A stretch of 64,000 nt of DNA from positions 124,001 through 188,000 of the forward strand of contig NZ_VIRM01000002.1 of NCBI RefSeq assembly GCF_006874475.1. Direction: 5' to 3'. The translations under genes were made by a program, and so were the position numbers. Shown here in pieces: positions 60,062-64,000 of the stretch. The notes under the pieces are model-generated. The model saw only the letters and a program-made list of their open reading frames with translations. It searched no databases and had not been told where the DNA came from. The DNA is from Microbispora hainanensis (GTDB lineage: Bacteria > Actinomycetota > Actinomycetes > Streptosporangiales > Streptosporangiaceae). Position 1 is the first letter of the stretch. Each line of letters begins with the position of its first letter.

Positions 60062-61324
60062 GTGATCGAGGCTCCCGTCATGCGTACCTATCGGGATCTG
60101 TTTCGCGTCCCCGAATTCACGCCCCTGTTCACCGTCGCGTCCGCGCAGGTGGCGGCCTCGACCGTGAGCGGCCTGGCGCTCGGCACGCTCGTCTACGGGG
60201 CGACGGGGTCGCCGCTGCTGTCGGCCCTGAGCATGTTCGGCTCGTCCTTCGCGCAGGTGCTCGGCGCGACGGTGCTGCTGTCGGCCGCCGATCGGCTGCC
60301 CCCGCGTGCCGCGATGACGGCGCTGGCGCTGGTCCACTGCGCCGGCACGGCCGCGCTCGCCGTGCCGGGTCTGCCGCTGTGGGCGGTGTTCGCCGTCGTT
60401 CTCGGCATGGGGCTCGCCGCCTCCCTCGGCGGCGGAGTCCGGTTCGGGCTGCTCAACGAGATCCTGCCCAGGGACGGCTATCTGCTCGGCCGTTCGGTGC
60501 TCAGCATGTCGGTCGGCGTGCAGCAGATCGTCGGTTTCGTCGCCGGGGGCGTGCTCGTGACCGCGCTGTCCGCGCGCGGCACCCTGCTCGCCGGGGCGGG
60601 CTTGTACCTCGTCGCGGCGGCCGTCGCCCGCTGGGGGCTCACCGCCCGCCCGCCCCGCGCGCAGGGACGGCCCTCTCCTGCGGAGACGTGGCGGGTCAAC
60701 GGCGCGCTCTGGTCGTCGGGGCTGCGCCGCCGCCTCTATCTCGCTCTGTGGGTGCCGAACGGCCTCATCGTGGGCTGCGAGTCGCTGTACGTCGCCTACG
60801 ATCCCCCGCACGCCGGGCTGCTGTTCGCCTGCGCCGCCGCCGGGATGCTCGCCGGCGACACGCTGATGGGGCGGTTCGTCCCCAAACGATGGCGCGAGCG
60901 GCTCAGCGCGCCGCTGCGGCTGCTGCTCGCCGTGCCCTACCTCGTCTTCCTCCTCCACCCGTCCCTGCCGGTCGCGGTCGCCGCCGTCGTGCTCGCCTCG
61001 GCCGGATATTCGGCCAGCCTGCTGCTCCAGGAACGCCTCATGTCCGTCACCCCGGAGGAGATGAGCGGGCAGGCGCTCGGGCTGCAGTCGTCGGGCGTGC
61101 TCACCATGCAGGGGGTCGGCGCGGCGATCGCGGGGGCGGTGGCGCAGGTCACCTCGGCCGCGGCCGCCATGGGCGTGATGGCGGTGGCCTCCGTCGTGGT
61201 CACCCTCGCACTGGTGCCCGGCCTGCGGGCCGGCCCGGCCGCCGAGAGGCGCTCCGGTGTGGTCACCGGCCCCGGCGGGCTTCGCCGTACGGGACCGCTC
61301 GGCATGCGGAGGGGCCGGGGGTAG
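60062..61324 (+). CDS. MFS transporter
   Basis: A 420-residue major facilitator protein with about 12 hydrophobic segments (FAQVLGATVLLSAADRLPPR, LYLALWVPNGLIVGCESLYV). It resembles actinobacterial exporters beside DUF5937/ArsR regulators. GTG start with GGCGGAG 5 nt upstream; ATG at 60080 is an alternative. Control by the divergent regulator is likely. Its stop TAG overlaps the -10 box of the next gene. Confidence 0.88.
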   Translation: MIEAPVMRTYRDLFRVPEFTPLFTVASAQVAASTVSGLALGTLVYGATGSPLLSALSMFGSSFAQVLGATVLLSAADRLPPRAAMTALALVHCAGTAALAVPGLPLWAVFAVVLGMGLAASLGGGVRFGLLNEILPRDGYLLGRSVLSMSVGVQQIVGFVAGGVLVTALSARGTLLAGAGLYLVAAAVARWGLTARPPRAQGRPSPAETWRVNGALWSSGLRRRLYLALWVPNGLIVGCESLYVAYDPPHAGLLFACAAAGMLAGDTLMGRFVPKRWRERLSAPLRLLLAVPYLVFLLHPSLPVAVAAVVLASAGYSASLLLQERLMSVTPEEMSGQALGLQSSGVLTMQGVGAAIAGAVAQVTSAAAAMGVMAVASVVVTLALVPGLRAGPAAERRSGVVTGPGGLRRTGPLGMRRGRG

Positions 61325-61338
61325 GTTGGAGAACCGTG
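61322..61338 (+). promoter_or_regulatory. -10 box of the VOC gene, overlapping the MFS stop
   Basis: TAGGTT (61322-61327) contains the MFS stop codon and ends 8 nt before the GTG at 61336. TTGGAG also precedes the GTG at 4 nt, so both leaderless and leadered starts are possible. Confidence 0.45.
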
Positions 61339-62154
61339 TCAGATCACGAAGGCATCCGCCATGTCGAGATCGGCGTCGCCGATCTGGCCCGCTCGCTCGA
61401 CTTCTACCGCGACCTGCTGGACCTCGCTCCGGCGGAGGGCCCGGCCGCGGGGCCGGGCGTCGCGTGGCTGCCGGCCGGGCCCGTACTGCTGAAACTGGTC
61501 GAGACGGCGGAAGGCGATCTCGGCGGCTGGGTGAACGACGACCTGCAGCGCGGCATCCGGCACATCGGCTTCAAGGTCGGCGACGTCGATCTGCGGGCCG
61601 AGCGCGTCCGCGATGCCGGGGTGCCCTTCACGCTGCCGCCGCTCGACGCGGTCGGCGGCGTGCGGATCGCGTTCTTCCAGGACCCGGACGGCACCCATCT
61701 GGAGATCACGTCCAGCTACCTCCGGTATCACCGGGTCGCCTCGCCGGAACTGGCCGAGCGGGAACGGCTGGCCGCCCTGAGCAGGGCGCGTACGGCGCCG
61801 CCGGTCTTCGACCACGTGGCGGTCACGTCCGCCGACCTCGACACCGCGCTCGCCGTCTATCGGGACAGGCTCGGTTATGAGGTCATCGGCCAGATATCGC
61901 AGGACCAGGACCCGCGCGGCTTCCTGATCACGTATCTGCTGGCGGGGGACGCGGTCCTGGAGGTCTTCACGTTCACCGCTGCCACAACCGCGAGCCCGTG
62001 GACCCCCGGCCCGTGCCGGCGCGGCTTCCGGCATGTCGCCATCGCCGCGGAGGACCCGGAGGAGGCGGCCTCCCGGCTCGTCGAGGCGGGCGCGAGGGTG
62101 GCAGGGAACGGAGGGCTGGTCGACGTGGACGGCGTGCCGCTCCTGATCGCCTGA
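61336..62154 (+). CDS. two-domain VOC (vicinal oxygen chelate) protein
   Basis: A 272-residue protein made of two glyoxalase/VOC domains. Domain 1 (1-130): GIRHVEIGVADLARSLDFYR, IRHIGFKVGDVD, FFQDPDGTHLEITSS with the metal-binding His and Glu. Domain 2 (150-272): FDHVAVTSADLDTALAVYRD, FRHVAIAAEDP, lacking the final Glu, so only domain 1 may bind metal fully. Looks like a methylmalonyl-CoA epimerase or lyase-type double domain; substrate unknown. GTG start. Confidence 0.85.
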   Translation: MSDHEGIRHVEIGVADLARSLDFYRDLLDLAPAEGPAAGPGVAWLPAGPVLLKLVETAEGDLGGWVNDDLQRGIRHIGFKVGDVDLRAERVRDAGVPFTLPPLDAVGGVRIAFFQDPDGTHLEITSSYLRYHRVASPELAERERLAALSRARTAPPVFDHVAVTSADLDTALAVYRDRLGYEVIGQISQDQDPRGFLITYLLAGDAVLEVFTFTAATTASPWTPGPCRRGFRHVAIAAEDPEEAASRLVEAGARVAGNGGLVDVDGVPLLIA

Positions 62155-62219
62155 GTCCGGGCCTGCCCGCGCGGTCCGGCGCCCCTTCAGCGGGTCCGCG
62201 CCGCTTCAGCGGGCGGGCG

Positions 62220-62684
62220 TCAGACGGGGCGGGGCGCCTCGTCCGCGGCGGGCGGCGCATACCCGGCGTTCACGAGGTGCGGGAACAGGTGCGTGGCCAG
62301 GACGGCCCGATGCGTGGGGGTCGCCTCCGCGTGCCGTCGCCGTCCCTCCTCGGTGAGCTGTACGAACACCCCGCGCCGGTCCGCCTCGCACAGCGCGCGG
62401 CCGACCAGGCCCTCGCGTTCCAGCCGGGCGATGAGGCGTGACAGCGCGCTCTGGCTCAGGTGGACCTGGCCGGCGAGCTCCTGCACGCGGAACTTGGCCG
62501 CATCCGGCCCGTCGCAGAGAGAGGACTGACCGGCCTCCACGAGGCGCTCAAGGACCTCGAACTCGCTCACGCCGAGCCCGTGCTTGTCGCTCAGCTCCCG
62601 CTCCAGCGCACACGACACCTCCGCGTGCCGGGCGAGCAGCTCGCGCCAGGCCATCACCACAAAGCCGGTGTCGATGTCGTTCAT
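62220..62684 (-). CDS. MarR-family transcriptional regulator
   Basis: A 154-residue MarR protein: helical N-terminus, winged HTH (ELAGQVHLSQSALSRLIARL, EADRRGVFVQLTEEGRR) and C-terminal dimer helix. ATG with AAAGGCGGT upstream. Divergent from an MFS exporter with several ATGCA-type palindromes between. Probably represses the exporter until a drug or phenolic is present. Confidence 0.9.
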   Translation of the reverse strand: MNDIDTGFVVMAWRELLARHAEVSCALERELSDKHGLGVSEFEVLERLVEAGQSSLCDGPDAAKFRVQELAGQVHLSQSALSRLIARLEREGLVGRALCEADRRGVFVQLTEEGRRRHAEATPTHRAVLATHLFPHLVNAGYAPPAADEAPRPV

Positions 62685-62752
62685 GCGAGACCGCCTTTCT
62701 CGGCGCGACCATACCATGCACGCACAATAGATGCAAACGCATTATTTGCTTG

Positions 62753-62779
62753 TGCATTGAATGCATGTGCATGTAAGTT
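62753..62779. promoter_or_regulatory. MarR-type operator and MFS -10 box
   Basis: TGCATTGAATGCA (62753-62765) is a perfect 13-bp palindrome; ATGCATGTGCAT (62761-62772) is an overlapping inverted repeat, and ATGCA motifs recur at 62715 and 62731. TAAGTT (62774-62779) ends 8 nt before the exporter ATG. The region is unusually AT-rich for this genome. Confidence 0.6.
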
Positions 62780-62787
62780 CCTCTGTC

Positions 62788-64000
62788 ATGACTTCCTCCA
62801 CTCAGGACGAGCGCTGGGGGGCCCGCCTGTGGGGTGCCCTCACCGTTCTCTGCGCCGTCGTGTTCCTCGATGCTCTTGACGTGTCGATGGTCGGGGTGGC
62901 GCTCCCGTCCATCCAGGCCGATCTCGGGATGTCCACCTCGTCACTGCAGTGGGTGGTGAGCGGTTACGTGCTGGGATACGGCGGTCTGCTGCTGCTCGGG
63001 GGCCGGACCGCCGACCTGCTCGGCCGCCGCCGGGTGTTCCTGACGGCCCTGGTCGTCTTCGCCGTCGCCTCGCTGCTCGGCGGGCTGATGACCGACGGGA
63101 CGCTGCTGATCGCGGCCCGTTTCGTGAAGGGCGTCAGCGCCGCGTTCACCGCGCCCGCCGCGTTGTCCATCATCACCACGACCTTCGCCGAAGGGCCCGC
63201 CCGCAACCGGGCCCTGAGCATCTTCACCGCCTGCGGCGCCAGTGGCTTCTCGCTCGGACTGGTGCTGTCCGGCCTGCTCACCGAGATCGGATGGCGCTGG
63301 ACGTTCTTCATGCCGGTGCCCGTCGCGATCATCGCCCTCATCGCCGGAACGCGGCTGCTCCGGCGGAGCGAGGAGCGGGGCGAGGGCGGCCACGACCTCC
63401 TCGGCGCCGCGACCATCACGGCGGCCATGCTGCTCCTGGTCTTCGCCGTCGTGGAGGCGCCCAAGGTGAGCGCGGTGCGCACCGTGCTGTCCCTCGCCGG
63501 GGCCGCCGCCCTGATCGGGCTGTTCGTCTGGCTGGAGCGCCGGGTGCGGCACCCGCTGGTCCGGCTCGGCATCCTGCGCTCCGCGCCGCTCGTCCGGGCC
63601 AACATCGGCCTGGTCATCCTGTTCGGGTCGTACGTCGGCTTCCAGTTCGTGGCGATGCAGTACTTCCAGAACCTGCTGGGCTGGAGCGCCTTGCAGACCG
63701 CCCTCGCGTTCCTGCCGGCGGGACTGCTGGTCGCGCTCACCTCCACCACGATGGGCGGGTTCGCCGACCGCTTCGGCACCGCGCGGCTGATCGTGGTCGG
63801 CTCGGTGGCGCTGCTCGCGGGGTACGCGGTGTTCCTGCGGGTGGACCTTCACCCCAGCCTGCTCGCGATGGTGCTGCCGGGCATGGTCCTGCTGGGCATC
63901 GCGTTCGCGCTGTCGTTCCCGTCGCTCAACATCCAGGCGACCGCCGGGGTCGACGACGAGGAGCAGGGACTCGCCTCGGGCCTGCTGAACACCTCCGGCC
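62788..64000 (+). CDS. MFS drug exporter, DHA2 (14-TMS) type, cut by right edge
   Basis: At least 404 codons; no stop before the window ends. TM1 has FLDALDVSMVGVALPSI (DHA motif), the TM2-TM3 loop reads GGRTADLLGRRRVF, then FVKGVSAAFTAPAALSII, typical of EmrB/QacA drug:H+ antiporters. ATG 8 nt after TAAGTT, without a Shine-Dalgarno, so probably leaderless. Divergent from the MarR gene. Confidence 0.9.
   Translation, partial: MTSSTQDERWGARLWGALTVLCAVVFLDALDVSMVGVALPSIQADLGMSTSSLQWVVSGYVLGYGGLLLLGGRTADLLGRRRVFLTALVVFAVASLLGGLMTDGTLLIAARFVKGVSAAFTAPAALSIITTTFAEGPARNRALSIFTACGASGFSLGLVLSGLLTEIGWRWTFFMPVPVAIIALIAGTRLLRRSEERGEGGHDLLGAATITAAMLLLVFAVVEAPKVSAVRTVLSLAGAAALIGLFVWLERRVRHPLVRLGILRSAPLVRANIGLVILFGSYVGFQFVAMQYFQNLLGWSALQTALAFLPAGLLVALTSTTMGGFADRFGTARLIVVGSVALLAGYAVFLRVDLHPSLLAMVLPGMVLLGIAFALSFPSLNIQATAGVDDEEQGLASGLLNTSG

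Noticed and set aside
1-64000. tRNA, rRNA, transposase, integrase or attachment sites
   Set aside because: None seen when reading both strands; a tRNAscan/Rfam and IS search would settle it.

Overview
The window is a 64 kb chromosomal segment of a very high-GC actinomycete. The evidence is strong GC3 bias, frequent GTG and TTG starts, a PerM homologue, Hanks-type kinases, WXG100-like proteins, GH71 and several HTH regulators. The gene order pcrA - sucC - sucD - perM - purN - purH is a known actinobacterial arrangement (mycobacteria have it too). A mutase small subunit between pcrA and sucCD, and folD, DUF3017 and a TCA gene nearby, resemble the Streptomyces arrangement. The kinase N-termini suggest a Streptosporangiales-type organism, but that is inference. 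I saw no tRNA, rRNA, CRISPR, transposase or phage gene.

Layout. 1-6.4 kb: aldo/keto reductase (cut by the window edge), epimerase, LysR, CPBP protease, a DUF1453-histidine kinase-response regulator operon, a PIG-L deacetylase. 6.4-24.4 kb: the housekeeping block pcrA, a secreted GH71 glucanase, a secreted protein, a B12-binding mutase subunit, sucCD, perM, MerR, a medium-chain reductase, a DUF4190 protein, purN, purH, a 55-aa membrane protein, folD and an MprF-like DUF2156 protein. 24.4-29.0 kb: an accessory island of unrecognised genes around a WXG100-like protein. 29.0-32.8 kb: FHA-HTH regulator, citrate synthase, DUF3017, icd. 33-35.5 kb: a Ser/Thr kinase fused to an extracellular amino-acid-binding-type domain. 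35.6-49.3 kb: PadR/MFS pair, CARDB-like secreted protein, galE, CNNM/CorC transporter, trpS, YihY, TetR/SDR pair, D,D-carboxypeptidase, GCS2 ligase, M20 hydrolase. 49.3-59.0 kb: a second kinase, then a nucleoside uptake and salvage locus (two BMP lipoproteins, ATPase, two permeases, cdd, deoA). 59.0-64 kb: ArsR-like/MFS, a two-domain VOC protein, MarR/MFS (open at the right edge).

How genes work together. sucCD, citrate synthase and icd give TCA capacity. purN, purH and folD link one-carbon and purine synthesis. The BMP/ABC/cdd/deoA locus imports and breaks down nucleosides. Four divergent regulator-transporter or regulator-enzyme pairs (PadR, TetR, ArsR-like, MarR) carry visible operator-like repeats.

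Most notable: two genes appear to use non-standard start codons (CTG for purN, ATT for the nucleoside ABC ATPase), each at ideal Shine-Dalgarno distance; many genes have a TANNNT box 6-9 nt before the start and look leaderless; several genes have short repeats that duplicate their stop-codon region; a 12-codon mini-cistron links the two nucleoside permeases; a kinase carries its own solute-binding sensor; and the WXG100-like island may be an undescribed secretion or toxin cassette.
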